A stretch of DNA of 64,000 bases from contig NZ_PPPU01000029.1 in assembly GCF_006483455.1 (NCBI RefSeq), forward strand, positions 40,454 through 104,453, written 5' to 3'. Shown piece after piece: positions 45,526-56,117 of the stretch; the stretch's first letter is position 1, and each line of letters opens with the position of its first letter. The notes beneath the pieces are model-generated. The model searched no databases. It was not told where the DNA came from and worked only from the letters and a program-made list of their open reading frames with translations. The translations under genes were made by a program, and so were the position numbers. The stretch comes from Methylomonas koyamae (GTDB taxonomy: Bacteria; Pseudomonadota; Gammaproteobacteria; Methylococcales; Methylomonadaceae).

Positions 45526-46188
45526 TCAGTCCGAATCGTCTTCCTGCTCTGCCGCGTCGGCTGCGGCGGAATGGCCGGTGTCGCTGATCAATTGTTTCAG
45601 GTATTTGTAGAGCAGGCGCGCCGACTTCGGCGGTTTGGCGTCCTTGGCTTCTTTCAGCGCGTTGCGTTGCAGTTGGCGCAGATGCTGGGTATCGGCCTCC
45701 GGAAATTCGGACACTAACTGCGTTAACGCGGCGTTGCCGGCTTCGCTCAGCAGTTGGTCGCGCCAGCGCTCGGCCTGGTGGTGTTCGCGCACGCCGTGGG
45801 CGCTGCGGTTTTTCAAGCGCGCCAGCTTTTCCCGGATCGCGTCGACATCCAATTCGCGCATCTGACCGGTGATGTACTTTAACAGGCGCTTTTTCGCCGC
45901 ATTGCGGCCCATCTTGCCGGCGTCGCATAGCGCTTTCTCGATGTTCTCCGGCAATTCGAACTCGGCGATGTGGGCCGGTGCCAACGCACTGATTTCTTCC
46001 GCCATGGCGAAAATCGCCGCAATCTCTTTTTTGATGCGGGTCTTGTTGGGGCGGACCGCGTAATATTCGACTTCGTCCTCTTCCTCGACTTCGTCGTCGT
46101 AGGCAAATTGGGTGCGGTCGTCGTAGCCGTCGTCCTCGAAATCGTCTTCGTCTTCGAATTCTGCGTCGTCGTAATCTTCGTGTTTCAT
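45526..46188 (-). CDS. darP: Ribosome-associated protein DarP/YjgA (DUF615) with acidic N-terminal extension
   Basis: A 220-aa protein. The C-terminal two thirds (about 50-205) match YjgA/DarP, a 50S assembly factor: NKTRIKKEIAAIFAMAEEISAL and KRLLKYITGQMRELDVDAIREKL. The first 45 residues are dominated by Asp and Glu (DYDDAEFEDEDDFEDDGYDD), longer than I expect for the family, and could contact rRNA-binding proteins. Its ATG lies just inside the end of the small membrane protein gene upstream. Confidence 0.88.
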   Translation of the reverse strand: MKHEDYDDAEFEDEDDFEDDGYDDRTQFAYDDEVEEEDEVEYYAVRPNKTRIKKEIAAIFAMAEEISALAPAHIAEFELPENIEKALCDAGKMGRNAAKKRLLKYITGQMRELDVDAIREKLARLKNRSAHGVREHHQAERWRDQLLSEAGNAALTQLVSEFPEADTQHLRQLQRNALKEAKDAKPPKSARLLYKYLKQLISDTGHSAAADAAEQEDDSD

Positions 46189-46189
46189 G

Positions 46190-46372
46190 TCAAACCATCG
46201 ATATTAAAAACAGGACGAACATTGCCACCGCAAGCAGCGGCACGATCACCCCCGGCCAATCGGACGGACTGTTTTTGCTGCGCTCTATCGCGGCTTTGAC
46301 GCCGGGTCGCATCCAGAACAGGATCAGCAGGGCCAAGAGACCCAGCAGCAGATTTTCCCAGGGTGATTCCAT
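46190..46372 (-). CDS. Small membrane protein of 60 aa upstream of darP
   Basis: Two hydrophobic segments (8-22, LLGLLALLILFWMR; 42-60, VIVPLLAVAMFVLFLISMV) joined by a basic loop suggest a helical hairpin with the loop in the cytoplasm. Its stop codon is directly next to the darP start, so the two are probably co-translated. No family recognised. Confidence 0.7.
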   Translation of the reverse strand: MESPWENLLLGLLALLILFWMRPGVKAAIERSKNSPSDWPGVIVPLLAVAMFVLFLISMV

Positions 46373-46400
46373 AACGTGTTCGCCAGTCGGGTCCTGCGGC

Positions 46401-46991
<591 letters not shown>

Positions 46992-47360
46992 TCAGGTTTG
47001 AAACGCGTTTTTGATCCAATTGAGGCGGTTATCGCCGGAGATTGCCACGACATCGAAACGGATCGCGCAATGGCTCAGGTTGTTGATTATGACATAGTGT
47101 TGCGTGGCCGCGACGATGCGCGCCTGCTTTTGCGCGGTAATACTGGCCAACGCGCCGCCGAATTGCTCCGATTTGCGGTAGCGGACTTCGACGATGACCA
47201 GCACGGCGCCGTCGCGCATCACCAGATCCAGCTCGCCGTGCTTGCAGCGGAAATTGCTGCAGACCAGTTGCAGGCCTTGTTGTTGCAGGTGGGTGGCCGC
47301 CCTTTGTTCGGCGCCGGCGCCTTTTTGCAGATGGGCCGGTTTGGGTTTGCCGAACAGCAT
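46992..47360 (-). CDS. yraN: YraN/UPF0102 endonuclease-like protein
   Basis: A 122-aa protein beginning MLFGKPKPAHLQKGAGAEQRAATHLQ. The core NFRCKHGELDLVMRDGAVLVIVEVRYRKSEQFGG has the GELDLI...VEVK-like signature of the PD-(D/E)xK nuclease fold. Function not established. Start at 47360 overlaps the lpoA stop by one base (TAATG). The frame stays open far upstream inside lpoA, but the coupled start and family N-terminus decide. Confidence 0.92.
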   Translation of the reverse strand: MLFGKPKPAHLQKGAGAEQRAATHLQQQGLQLVCSNFRCKHGELDLVMRDGAVLVIVEVRYRKSEQFGGALASITAQKQARIVAATQHYVIINNLSHCAIRFDVVAISGDNRLNWIKNAFQT

Positions 47361-49204
47361 TATTCGAGGTAAGCGGCCGCAGCCGGTACCCCGGCCTTGA
47401 ATTCGGCACAGGCCAATTTGCGGGTAATGCGGTTTTCGCCGTTTAAAGATAAACGGCCGGTAGCGCCGGGATAAGACGCGGTACCCAGTTGGCCTAATTG
47501 ACCCAATACGTTGAAGGCATCGACACCCAGCGCCACCAGTTTGATTTGGCTGTCGCTCAGGCCTTGCCAGGCGCTTTGCAACGCCTGCTGGCTGAGCGGT
47601 CCGCCGTAGACCTCGCCGAACAGCCAGGGTACATCGCAAAACGTGATTTTGCCCAAATCGGTATCTTTGGCCGGATTGGGGCGGCCGCTGTAGATGTTGG
47701 GCATCGCGTAAACCGCAAGCTCGCTGCTTTGGCTATAGCGCAGTTGCGGCGCAATCTCCCGCGCCTGTTCCGGTCCGGCGCTGATGAATACGGCCAAAGT
47801 CTGTTTCGCGCCGGCAGTATTCACGCTCGGCGCCAGCAGGGCTTTGACCACGGCGCTGAAGTCGCGCGATTTCGGATCGTAACTCTGTACCCCAAGTACG
47901 GCGCCGCCGGCCGCTTGCCAGGCCGACATCAGATAATGGCGGATACGTTGGCCTTGCGGCGTTTCCGGGGTCAACAGCACGGCGTTCTGCAAACCGTCGC
48001 GGCGAGCTTTCAATACCAACTGTTCGGCGTCGTCGATCGGGCTCAGGCCGAATTGGTAGAGGTTGGCTTTACTCAGGTTCTCGACATGGTTCAAGGCCAG
48101 CACCGGCACGCTCAGGTCGCCGCTGTCGGCCAGGGTCTGAATCTGCTCCTTCACCAACGGGCCGATCACCTGTTTGGCGCCGTCGGCGACGGCTTGTTTG
48201 TAGAGCGCGACGATGTCGCCGCTGTCGCTGTCGTAATATTTCAAGGCCGGTTGCGGCGCGGCACTGGCCGCCAGGCGATAGGCGGTGGCCAGGCCGTTTC
48301 TGATCGCCTTGCCGGCCGTCGCATACTGGCCGGAATTGGGCAGCAGTACCGCGATCAGCGGGCCGCTGGCCGCAGTCGCCGCCGGTTGCGGCGTTTGCTG
48401 GTCCGGCTCGGGCGCGGCTTCTGCGGCGACGGCCGGCGCGCCGTTCAGATAGGCTTGCAGGTAGTCGGCATTGGCCGGATGGCCGGGAAAGGTTTGCTTC
48501 CATTGCTGGATTTGGCCGGCGCTATCGAAGCCCGGCATATTGCGCTGTTTCAGAATTTTGGCCAGCGCCATCCAGCCGCTCAGTTCGTCGGCGACCGAGG
48601 CGGTCGTGCTCAGGGTTTCGCTCGGCAATACGCTGAGGGCGTCGAGAATGGCGATGATGTTCTGCTTTTGCCGGTCGCGGTCGGTCAACAGCCGGCCCAG
48701 CTTCAACCGCATCCGCACGCCGGCCAGCACATCGCCGAGCAATGACTGGGCAAAAGCCATCGACTGGTAATAGGCGATCTGGTCCGTTTCCGCCAGCACC
48801 GCCGGCCTTACCCCTTCCAATTTGCGCACCGCGGTTTCGGCATCGCCCATGCTCAGCGCAATCTGGCCGTCGATCAGTTTGTATTTACTGGTTTGTTCCG
48901 GATTGAGTTCGGCCGGGTTGACTGCGTCCAGGGCCTGGCGGGCGCCGGCACTGTCGCCGGCTTGCAGGCGGGTATCGGCATCCAGCAATCGCACTCCGCT
49001 GCGGCTGTCTTGCAAGCGGTAGCTGCGCGCGGCAGCCGAGGCTTCCGCCGGTTTCGGCCGTTTGGCGCTGGCCGGCGGCTTGACTTCGAATTGCGGTTTG
49101 CGGGCCGGCGGTTCCCCGGCACAGGCGCTGAGCAGCAGCAGGCCGAAAAAACAGCAGCTCGGCAAGCGACGCGGCATAATGGCGCCCAGTTTAGATGCGG
49201 ACAT
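47360..49204 (-). CDS. lpoA: Penicillin-binding protein activator LpoA
   Basis: A 614-aa outer-membrane lipoprotein that stimulates PBP1A. Lipoprotein signal ends at LLLLSAC. The start is either 49204 (MSASKLGAIM) or nine codons later (49177, MPRRLPSCCFF), which gives a shorter, more typical signal. An N-terminal TPR-like helical domain (about 50-260) is joined by an Ala/Pro/Gln linker (near 265-290) to a periplasmic-binding-protein-like domain (PLIAVLLPNSGQYATAGKAIRNGLATAY onward). Divergent from rsmI with 20 nt between the two starts. Confidence 0.92.
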   Translation of the reverse strand: MSASKLGAIMPRRLPSCCFFGLLLLSACAGEPPARKPQFEVKPPASAKRPKPAEASAAARSYRLQDSRSGVRLLDADTRLQAGDSAGARQALDAVNPAELNPEQTSKYKLIDGQIALSMGDAETAVRKLEGVRPAVLAETDQIAYYQSMAFAQSLLGDVLAGVRMRLKLGRLLTDRDRQKQNIIAILDALSVLPSETLSTTASVADELSGWMALAKILKQRNMPGFDSAGQIQQWKQTFPGHPANADYLQAYLNGAPAVAAEAAPEPDQQTPQPAATAASGPLIAVLLPNSGQYATAGKAIRNGLATAYRLAASAAPQPALKYYDSDSGDIVALYKQAVADGAKQVIGPLVKEQIQTLADSGDLSVPVLALNHVENLSKANLYQFGLSPIDDAEQLVLKARRDGLQNAVLLTPETPQGQRIRHYLMSAWQAAGGAVLGVQSYDPKSRDFSAVVKALLAPSVNTAGAKQTLAVFISAGPEQAREIAPQLRYSQSSELAVYAMPNIYSGRPNPAKDTDLGKITFCDVPWLFGEVYGGPLSQQALQSAWQGLSDSQIKLVALGVDAFNVLGQLGQLGTASYPGATGRLSLNGENRITRKLACAEFKAGVPAAAAYLE

Positions 49205-49224
49205 GAGAGGGCCTGGAAAAACAA

Positions 49225-50076
49225 ATGTACGGAAAATTATACGTGGTTGCCACGCCGATAGGTAATCTGGCCGATTTCAGCTTCCGGGCCTTGGAAGTAT
49301 TGAAACAAGTGGATCTGATCGCCGCCGAAGACACCCGGCATGTCAAGATGTTGCTTTCGCATTACGGTGTCAACAAGCCGCTGACCTCCTTGCACCAACA
49401 CAACGAGGACAAAGCCTCGCAAGGGCTGGTGGAGCGGATGCAGCAGGGTCAATCCGTCGCGCTGGTTTCCGACGCCGGCACGCCGATCATCAGCGATCCG
49501 GGGCTGCCGCTGGTCAAACTGGCCCGCCAGCACGGCATCGAGGTAACGCCGATACCGGGTGCCTGCGCCTTGATCGCCGCATTGTCGGTGGCCGGGTTGC
49601 CGACCAGTCGTTTCAGTTTCGAGGGTTTTCTGCCGCGCACCGGCTCGGCCCGGCGCGAATTTTTTCGAGACAAGCTGGCCGACGAATCGACCTGGGCCTT
49701 TTACGAGTCCAGCCACCGGATTCAGGCGGCGCTGGAGGACATGTTGAGCGTGTTTCCGGTAGACCATCGCATTGTCGTGGCGCGCGAAATTACCAAACTG
49801 CACGAAACCATCGCCGACGGTGGCTTGAGCGAGGTGTTGGCGCGAGTGCAAGCCGACGAAAATATGCGCAAAGGCGAGTTCGTCGTCGTGGTTGCCGGGA
49901 GCCCGCCGGCGGAAAAATCCGATTTGATCAGCGACGAAGAGCGGCGAATATTGGCGTTGTTGCTGCAGGAATGTTCGATCAAAACTGCTGTGGCGCTGGC
50001 GGTGGAGATCACCGGCCAGCGCAAGAAGCCGCTATATCAGGCGGCATTGGCGATGCAGGGCGAAAGCAGCGACTGA
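49225..50076 (+). CDS. rsmI: 16S rRNA (cytidine-1402 2'-O)-methyltransferase RsmI
   Basis: A 283-aa SAM-dependent enzyme of the tetrapyrrole methylase fold: LYVVATPIGNLADFSFRAL at the start, AEDTRHVKMLLSHYG, LVSDAGTPIISDPGL and PIPGACALIAALSVAGL are family motifs. It methylates the 2'-OH of C1402 in 16S rRNA. Start ATG at 49225. The C-terminus continues as the RsmI extension (SIKTAVALAVEITGQRKKPLYQ). It faces lpoA-yraN-diaA. Confidence 0.96.
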   Translation: MYGKLYVVATPIGNLADFSFRALEVLKQVDLIAAEDTRHVKMLLSHYGVNKPLTSLHQHNEDKASQGLVERMQQGQSVALVSDAGTPIISDPGLPLVKLARQHGIEVTPIPGACALIAALSVAGLPTSRFSFEGFLPRTGSARREFFRDKLADESTWAFYESSHRIQAALEDMLSVFPVDHRIVVAREITKLHETIADGGLSEVLARVQADENMRKGEFVVVVAGSPPAEKSDLISDEERRILALLLQECSIKTAVALAVEITGQRKKPLYQAALAMQGESSD

Positions 50077-50135
50077 CAGTCGGCTCAGTTATAGCGGCCG
50101 CTGGGGGCGGGCGATGTCGCTTCTCGGCTAGCGGG

Positions 50136-50690
50136 CTACCACATCAAATCGTCCGGAATCTGATACGCCGCGTAAGGGTCGTCTTCCACGGCAATGTCGT
50201 GGTTGGCGTCATTCAACACTACCACGCTGGTCGCATCGCGTTGCTGGATTTTTCGCGCCACTTCGGCCGGGACGATTTCGTAACGGTTTTCCGTTTTGGC
50301 AATGCCGGCCCGGCCGCTGCTCAAGGCGTCGCGGACTTTTTCAGAGACGTACAGGGTTTTGACTTTGTTGACGTCGGTAAAGTTATAGGCCACGCCGTTG
50401 GCGTCCTGGGCGATGCGGTTCAAGTCGACGATTTGCTTGATCTGCGCCGCCAACGCTTTCTGTTCTTCGGCCAGCTTGCGTTGCCGGTTCAATTCCCGGT
50501 CGCGTTCGGCCTGTTGCTGGCGCAATTGTTCCGCGCTCAGTTTCACTTCGTCGACAATCTCGACGCCGTTATTGCGCTCCAGTTTGGTTTGCTTGCGCTT
50601 TTCGGCTTTGACCTGCTTTAGTTTGGCGTCGTTGGACAGGCCGGATTTCAACAGTTGTTCTTGCAGCGACAAGGTTTGCGGTTTTTTCAT
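50136..50690 (-). CDS. DUF2058 (YaiL-like) nucleoprotein
   Basis: A 184-aa protein, highly charged and Gln/Arg/Lys-rich, with a predicted coiled coil (about 45-90, LSAEQLRQQQAERDRELNRQ). It starts MKKPQTLSLQEQLLKSGLSNDAKLKQ, a hallmark of DUF2058. YaiL has been described as nucleoprotein or polysome associated; function not settled. An upstream in-frame start at 50783 is rejected because the extra leader is unlike the family. Stands alone, convergent with rsmI. Confidence 0.9.
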   Translation of the reverse strand: MKKPQTLSLQEQLLKSGLSNDAKLKQVKAEKRKQTKLERNNGVEIVDEVKLSAEQLRQQQAERDRELNRQRKLAEEQKALAAQIKQIVDLNRIAQDANGVAYNFTDVNKVKTLYVSEKVRDALSSGRAGIAKTENRYEIVPAEVARKIQQRDATSVVVLNDANHDIAVEDDPYAAYQIPDDLMW

Positions 50691-50743
50691 GGCTAACGGG
50701 CGGAAATGGACTGGAAAAACGCCGGCAGCATAGCACAAAGCGC

Positions 50744-51991
50744 TTATTGGCCCAGCATCTTGCCGGTGGCGTATTGCCACCAATTCAGCGGCTTGGTCAG
50801 CGGCCGATCGCAGTGGTCGTAGCCCTGGTATTCGATGCCGCGGAAAATATCGTCGCGCAGCCAGCGGTAAGCGGCCGGCGCGCTTTGTTGCAGGCGTTCC
50901 GGAATCAACACGTATTGCGCGACCAGTTCCGCCAGCTTTTCCTGGGTGTTGCCGTCGTAGCGGCCCTGATTGACTTCACCCAGATACTCGAACGCTTCGA
51001 ACCATTTCGACGGCCACAGCGCCAACTGGGCTTCGGCGATGATTTTCATGATCTCGGCGTCGTTGGAAATCTTGTGGTACTTGTAAAAGAAGTAGAGGTC
51101 GTCCTCGCCGTTCCAGAAATGAAAATTGTCGATGGTATGGGCGATCTCGTGCACCACGATCGGCAGCCGGAAATCGACCAGGTACTCCACGCCGATGTCG
51201 CGGTAGCTGCCGCCTTCCTTGCCCTTGTCGAAGGCCTTGACGGTAAACACGATCAGATTCTGGCCGCTGAACACCTGGGCCACGGTCTGCGAGCGAAAAC
51301 CGATGCCGGGCACCAGCGTCAGAGGATGGGTGTGGTCCTGCCAGATGCTGTTTTTGTAATCTTCCTGAAACGCGTCGCGGATCAGTTGCTGCATCGCCGT
51401 GGGCTTGTCGGCGATTTCCTGTTCCAGTTTTTCCACCGGCTTGGCCTTGCTGATGCTTTGCCGCAGAAAGGCCGGAATCTTGCGGATGGCTTTTTCGAAG
51501 ATGCGTAAATGGTCGACGGAGAAGCGCTTCACTTCGTAGCGATAGTCGTCGCTGTGCTTGACCACGGTTTTGGTATCGTAAAACAAGGCCAGCGCCCGCC
51601 AGGCGGCTTCGCGGTCACCCCAGTATTTTTCCAGCACGCACAGCTCGCCGGCGGCGTTACCGGTGCAGTCTTCGCGGTAATCGGCCAGGTCGTCCAGGTG
51701 GTCCTGGTTTTTATGGTCGGTCAATACTGCGACGGCCTGGCTGCGCAGGCCGGGATGTTCGGCTTCGTAGAACCGGATGATGTCGGCCAGCGCCGCGGTC
51801 GGGGTGTATTGCTGTTGGCTGGTCGCGCACAACAGTTCGTTGGTTTGCGACAGCGGGAAGAAGCGGTTTTGAAACAACGGCGGCGGCGCTGCGCCGCCGC
51901 CGGCAGCGTAACCGAGCAACAAGCCCAGCCCGCCGCATCGGATTAAAACGGATAAAGCGCTCAACCGCTTATTGGTCCAGGCCCATCGCAT
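50744..51991 (-). CDS. Putative secreted HExxH metallopeptidase, unrecognised family
   Basis: A 415-aa protein with an N-terminal hydrophobic segment (LSALSVLIRCGGLGLLLGYAA) suggesting export. VVHEIAHTIDNFHFW gives an HExxH zinc motif, and about 65 residues later KLAELVAQYVLIPE may supply the third ligand Glu, a gluzincin-like layout. Cys residues (CATSQQQ; DCTGNAAGELC) could form disulfides. The start at 51991 overlaps the bamD stop by 23 nt; a TTG at 51964 just after bamD is an alternative. Coupling to bamD suggests envelope function, by inference. Confidence 0.7.
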   Translation of the reverse strand: MRWAWTNKRLSALSVLIRCGGLGLLLGYAAGGGAAPPPLFQNRFFPLSQTNELLCATSQQQYTPTAALADIIRFYEAEHPGLRSQAVAVLTDHKNQDHLDDLADYREDCTGNAAGELCVLEKYWGDREAAWRALALFYDTKTVVKHSDDYRYEVKRFSVDHLRIFEKAIRKIPAFLRQSISKAKPVEKLEQEIADKPTAMQQLIRDAFQEDYKNSIWQDHTHPLTLVPGIGFRSQTVAQVFSGQNLIVFTVKAFDKGKEGGSYRDIGVEYLVDFRLPIVVHEIAHTIDNFHFWNGEDDLYFFYKYHKISNDAEIMKIIAEAQLALWPSKWFEAFEYLGEVNQGRYDGNTQEKLAELVAQYVLIPERLQQSAPAAYRWLRDDIFRGIEYQGYDHCDRPLTKPLNWWQYATGKMLGQ

Positions 51992-52814
51992 CCCAAAGTT
52001 TTTGAATTGCGCCTTCGTCCTTGTAGTTGCCTTGCGGCGCACCGTTCGGGTAGTTCAGTTTGAACACGCGCTCGGCGTCGGTGGCCAGTTCATCCATGCC
52101 TAATTGGCGATAGCCGTCCTGCATGATTTGCAGCGCGAACGGTACTGCCGGGGTACGCTGATATTCCTTGACGATGTAATTGGCGCGGTTGACGGCGGCG
52201 ATGTAGGCTTTGCGCCGCATGTAGTAATCGGCAACGTGGACTTCGTACATCGCCATGTTGTTGCGCAGCGCGACCATGCGCAGCTTGGCGTCGGCGGCGT
52301 ATTCGCTATTCGGATAGCGGCGGATCAGTTCCTGGAAGTTGTCGTAAGCGTCTTTGGCCGGGCCGGGATCGCGTTGCGAGGAGTCGGTCGGCAAAAAGCG
52401 GTCGATAAAGCCGATGCCGCGGTTATAGTTGATCAAGCCTTTCAGATAATAGGCGTAATCGACTTTCGGATTGCGAGGATGGATCTTGATGAAGCGGTCG
52501 GCGGCGGCAATCGCGGCTTCCGGATCGTCGTTCTTGTAGTAAGCGTAAGCGACGTTGAGTTGGGCTTGGGCGGCGTAGTCGCCGAACGGGTAGCGCGATT
52601 CCAGCGCTTCGTACAGCGTCACCGCCTTTGAGTAGTTTTTGTTGTCCAGCGCTTCCTTGGCTTTTTCATGGAAGGTTTTGTCGTCCCAGCCGGCGTATTC
52701 CTCTTCCTTCTCGCTGGACGAGCCCTTGCCGGAAAATGCTTCCAAGGTTTCGCACGCCGGCAACAGCACAATCAGGCTGGCGGCGAAAACGGTTTTTACT
52801 AAAACTAATCGCAT
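51969..52814 (-). CDS. bamD: Outer membrane assembly lipoprotein BamD
   Basis: A 281-aa TPR lipoprotein, an essential part of the BAM complex that folds outer-membrane proteins. Lipobox LLPAC after MRLVLVKTVFAASLIVLL. TPR-type repeats begin FHEKAKEALDNKNYSKAVTLYEAL and include GDYAAQAQLNVAYAYYKNDDPEAAIAAADRF. Divergent from rluD with 83 nt between starts, the arrangement seen in many gammaproteobacteria. The HExxH gene begins before its stop. Confidence 0.96.
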   Translation of the reverse strand: MRLVLVKTVFAASLIVLLPACETLEAFSGKGSSSEKEEEYAGWDDKTFHEKAKEALDNKNYSKAVTLYEALESRYPFGDYAAQAQLNVAYAYYKNDDPEAAIAAADRFIKIHPRNPKVDYAYYLKGLINYNRGIGFIDRFLPTDSSQRDPGPAKDAYDNFQELIRRYPNSEYAADAKLRMVALRNNMAMYEVHVADYYMRRKAYIAAVNRANYIVKEYQRTPAVPFALQIMQDGYRQLGMDELATDAERVFKLNYPNGAPQGNYKDEGAIQKLWDAMGLDQ

Positions 52815-52897
52815 ACGTTTATCAACACGTTGTAATATTGTTGGTTTTTTGCGGCATTTGGCAGCATTTGGGCCGCGAGTATAACTTAAAAACGACT

Positions 52898-53828
<931 letters not shown>

Positions 53829-53848
<20 letters not shown>

Positions 53849-54557
53849 TTGGTCGTTGCCGGCCAATGTGCGGGCGGCAGTCACTTTGCGTAGCGGCGGC
53901 GTCAGCATCGGCAGCTACGCCAGCCTGAATCCGGCCGGCCACGTCAACGACGATCCGCAACATGTGCAACGTAACCGGCAGATCATCCGCGAGCTGCTGG
54001 ATTTGCCGGCCGAACCGGTCTGGTTGCAACAGGTGCACGGCATCGATGCGGTCAAGGCCGACCAAGTGCAGGGCCTAGCGACCGCCGACGCCAGCTATAC
54101 CGACCGAAGCGGAGTGGTCTGCGCGGTGTTGACCGCCGATTGCCTGCCGGTATTGTTTTGCGGCGACGGCGGCGAAAAAATCGCCGCGGCGCATGCCGGT
54201 TGGCGCGGCTTGCGGGCCGGCGTGATCGGCCAGACCCTGCACGGCATGGCTTGCCGCGAGGTCTCGGTCTGGCTGGGGCCGGCGATCGGTCCGCAGCATT
54301 TCGAAGTCGGTGCCGAGGTGCGCGAGGCGTTTTTGGCCGACGACGCCCGCCACGCGTCAGCGTTCACCGCCCATGGCCCCGGCAAATGGCTGGCCGATAT
54401 TTACCAACTGGCGCGCCGGCAACTGGCCGGGCTGGGCGTGGAGCGGGTGTTCGGCGGCGATTATTGCACCGTGGCCGATCCGGCCCGATTTTACTCCTAC
54501 CGCCGCGACGGTGCCGCCACGGGCCGCATGGCCAGTTTGATCTGGAGAGTTTCTTGA
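53829..54557 (+). CDS. pgeF: Laccase-domain protein PgeF/YfiH
   Basis: A 242-aa protein of the multicopper-like YfiH family. Signature motifs are WLQQVHGI, LTADCLPVLF, AHAGWRGLRAGVI and GPAIGPQHFEVG, the last carrying conserved ligand positions. E. coli PgeF edits peptidoglycan precursors; family members can also cleave purine nucleosides. It overlaps rluD by 20 nt, as in related genomes (rluD-yfiH), and its stop overlaps the TTG start of the ZIP gene. Confidence 0.93.
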
Positions 54558-55387
54558 GCGTATTGCTGTTTATCGTTTTGTTTACCGCATTGGGCGGGGT
54601 TTTGAGCGTACTGGCGGCAGCCGTGTTTTTGCTGTTGCCGGAAGCTCAGCAAAAAAACGTGTTACCGCACGGCATCAGCTTCGCCATCGGCGCGTTGTTG
54701 ACCGGGGCATTTTGCGGCTTGATCCCGCATGCCTTCGAGGAAGTACAGCCGCAACAATTATCGACGCTGTCGGCGACCATCCTGGCCGGCATTCTCGGTT
54801 TTTTCGTGTTGGAAAAACTGCTGGTCTGGCGCCACTGCCATTCCAACGCCTGCGAGGCGCACGGCGAAGATTCTCACGACCACCACCACCATGGCCACAG
54901 CCACGGCGCTCAAGCCGGCCACCGGCCGGCCGGCATGTTCATCATCCTCGGCGACGGCATTCATAATTTCGTCGACGGCGTGTTGATCGGTGCAGCGTTT
55001 CTGACCGACGTCCAGCTCGGCATCGTCACCAGCCTGGCCGTGGCCGCCCACGAAATTCCGCAGGAAGTCGGCGATTTCGCGATTCTGCTGCACAGCGGCT
55101 ACCGCCGCGGCGAGGCCTTGTTTTACAACATCCTGGCCAGTCTGGCCACGGTGATCGGCGGTGTGCTGGCCTATTTCAGCCTCGGCGATTTGCACGACGT
55201 CCTGCCTTATTTTTTGACGCTGGCCGCGTCGAGCTTTATCTATATCGCCGTGGCCGATCTGATTCCGTCTTTACATCAAAAGACCGACATCAAAACCTCG
55301 CTGCAGCAGATCGGTTTTATCCTGGCCGGCGTCGTATTGATTCTGGTGATGCAGGGGATTGCCCACCGGTTCGAGGGCGTCGCTTAG
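54554..55387 (+). CDS. ZIP-family divalent metal transporter
   Basis: About 277 aa with around eight membrane segments. A His-rich cytosolic loop (DSHDHHHHGHSHGAQAGH, near 115-130) between helices III and IV is typical of ZIP proteins. Helices IV and V carry GDGIHNFVDG and HEIPQEVGDF, the metal-binding motifs. No ATG is present; TTG at 54554 overlaps the pgeF stop (TTGA), implying translational coupling. Zinc or iron uptake is likely; direction and metal are not proved. Confidence 0.9.
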   Translation: MSVLLFIVLFTALGGVLSVLAAAVFLLLPEAQQKNVLPHGISFAIGALLTGAFCGLIPHAFEEVQPQQLSTLSATILAGILGFFVLEKLLVWRHCHSNACEAHGEDSHDHHHHGHSHGAQAGHRPAGMFIILGDGIHNFVDGVLIGAAFLTDVQLGIVTSLAVAAHEIPQEVGDFAILLHSGYRRGEALFYNILASLATVIGGVLAYFSLGDLHDVLPYFLTLAASSFIYIAVADLIPSLHQKTDIKTSLQQIGFILAGVVLILVMQGIAHRFEGVA

Positions 55388-55398
55388 TCATTCTTGGT

Positions 55399-55986
55399 TT
55401 AAGTCGAGGCGGCTGACGTTGCCGGTTCGCCAAATTCGACGCCTTCATAAATCTCCTTGACCGGCAATTCGAACCCGACCGATTCGAACCTGACCTGCTC
55501 GCCAGCTTGGTAAAGCTGCAAATCCCATTGTTCGCTACGGCGGTAACATTCGACGCGTTGCGTGTCTTGGGCGACCAGGACGTATTCTTCCAGGCTTTCC
55601 AGCTTTCGGTAATGGTGGAATTTCTCGGCCCGGTCGTAGCGTTCGGTCGCGTCGGACAAGACTTCGATGATCAGTTTCGGCCGGCTGTTGTAATGTTCTG
55701 CCGTATCCGCCGCCGAACAGGTCACGTGCAGATCCGGGTAGAAGAAACAGTCGTCGCTGGCGGTTTGGACGCGGACTTTCATTTCTCCGGAATGCACACG
55801 GCAAGGTGTACCGCGTAAATGGTGATGCAAAAAGGCAATCAGATTCGTCGCAACGGTATCGTGAGCGCGTTTAACGCCAACCATCGCATAAACTTCGCCG
55901 TTGATATATTCGTGCTTGATGTCGCTGAGCAACTCGCCTTGCAGGTAGTCCGCAACGCTCAGGTGTAATTTTTCCGCTAAAGCCAT
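55399..55986 (-). CDS. Uma2-family (DUF820) putative nuclease
   Basis: A 195-aa protein starting MALAEKLHLSVADYLQGELLSDIKHEYINGEVYAMVG, typical of Uma2/DUF820. The PD-(D/E)xK-like core is seen as DCFFYPDLHVTC and RPKLIIEVLSDATERYDRAEKFHHYRKLESLEEYVLV. Restriction-endonuclease-like by fold; activity is unproved. These genes are abundant in cyanobacteria and some gammaproteobacteria and often mobile. Start at 55986 chosen by family N-terminus. It lies 11 nt from the ZIP gene, convergent. Confidence 0.88.
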   Translation of the reverse strand: MALAEKLHLSVADYLQGELLSDIKHEYINGEVYAMVGVKRAHDTVATNLIAFLHHHLRGTPCRVHSGEMKVRVQTASDDCFFYPDLHVTCSAADTAEHYNSRPKLIIEVLSDATERYDRAEKFHHYRKLESLEEYVLVAQDTQRVECYRRSEQWDLQLYQAGEQVRFESVGFELPVKEIYEGVEFGEPATSAAST

Positions 55987-56117
55987 AGCCGTTTCCGCTG
56001 AATTGGATCGAGCGATTGTAGCGGCTAACACCGGCCGGCGGTAGTCCGGACCGATCTGCAAATGGCGGATCGGCCGATAGCCGCTAAACTCTGGATTTTG
56101 CGATTTCGGCGGTTTTG

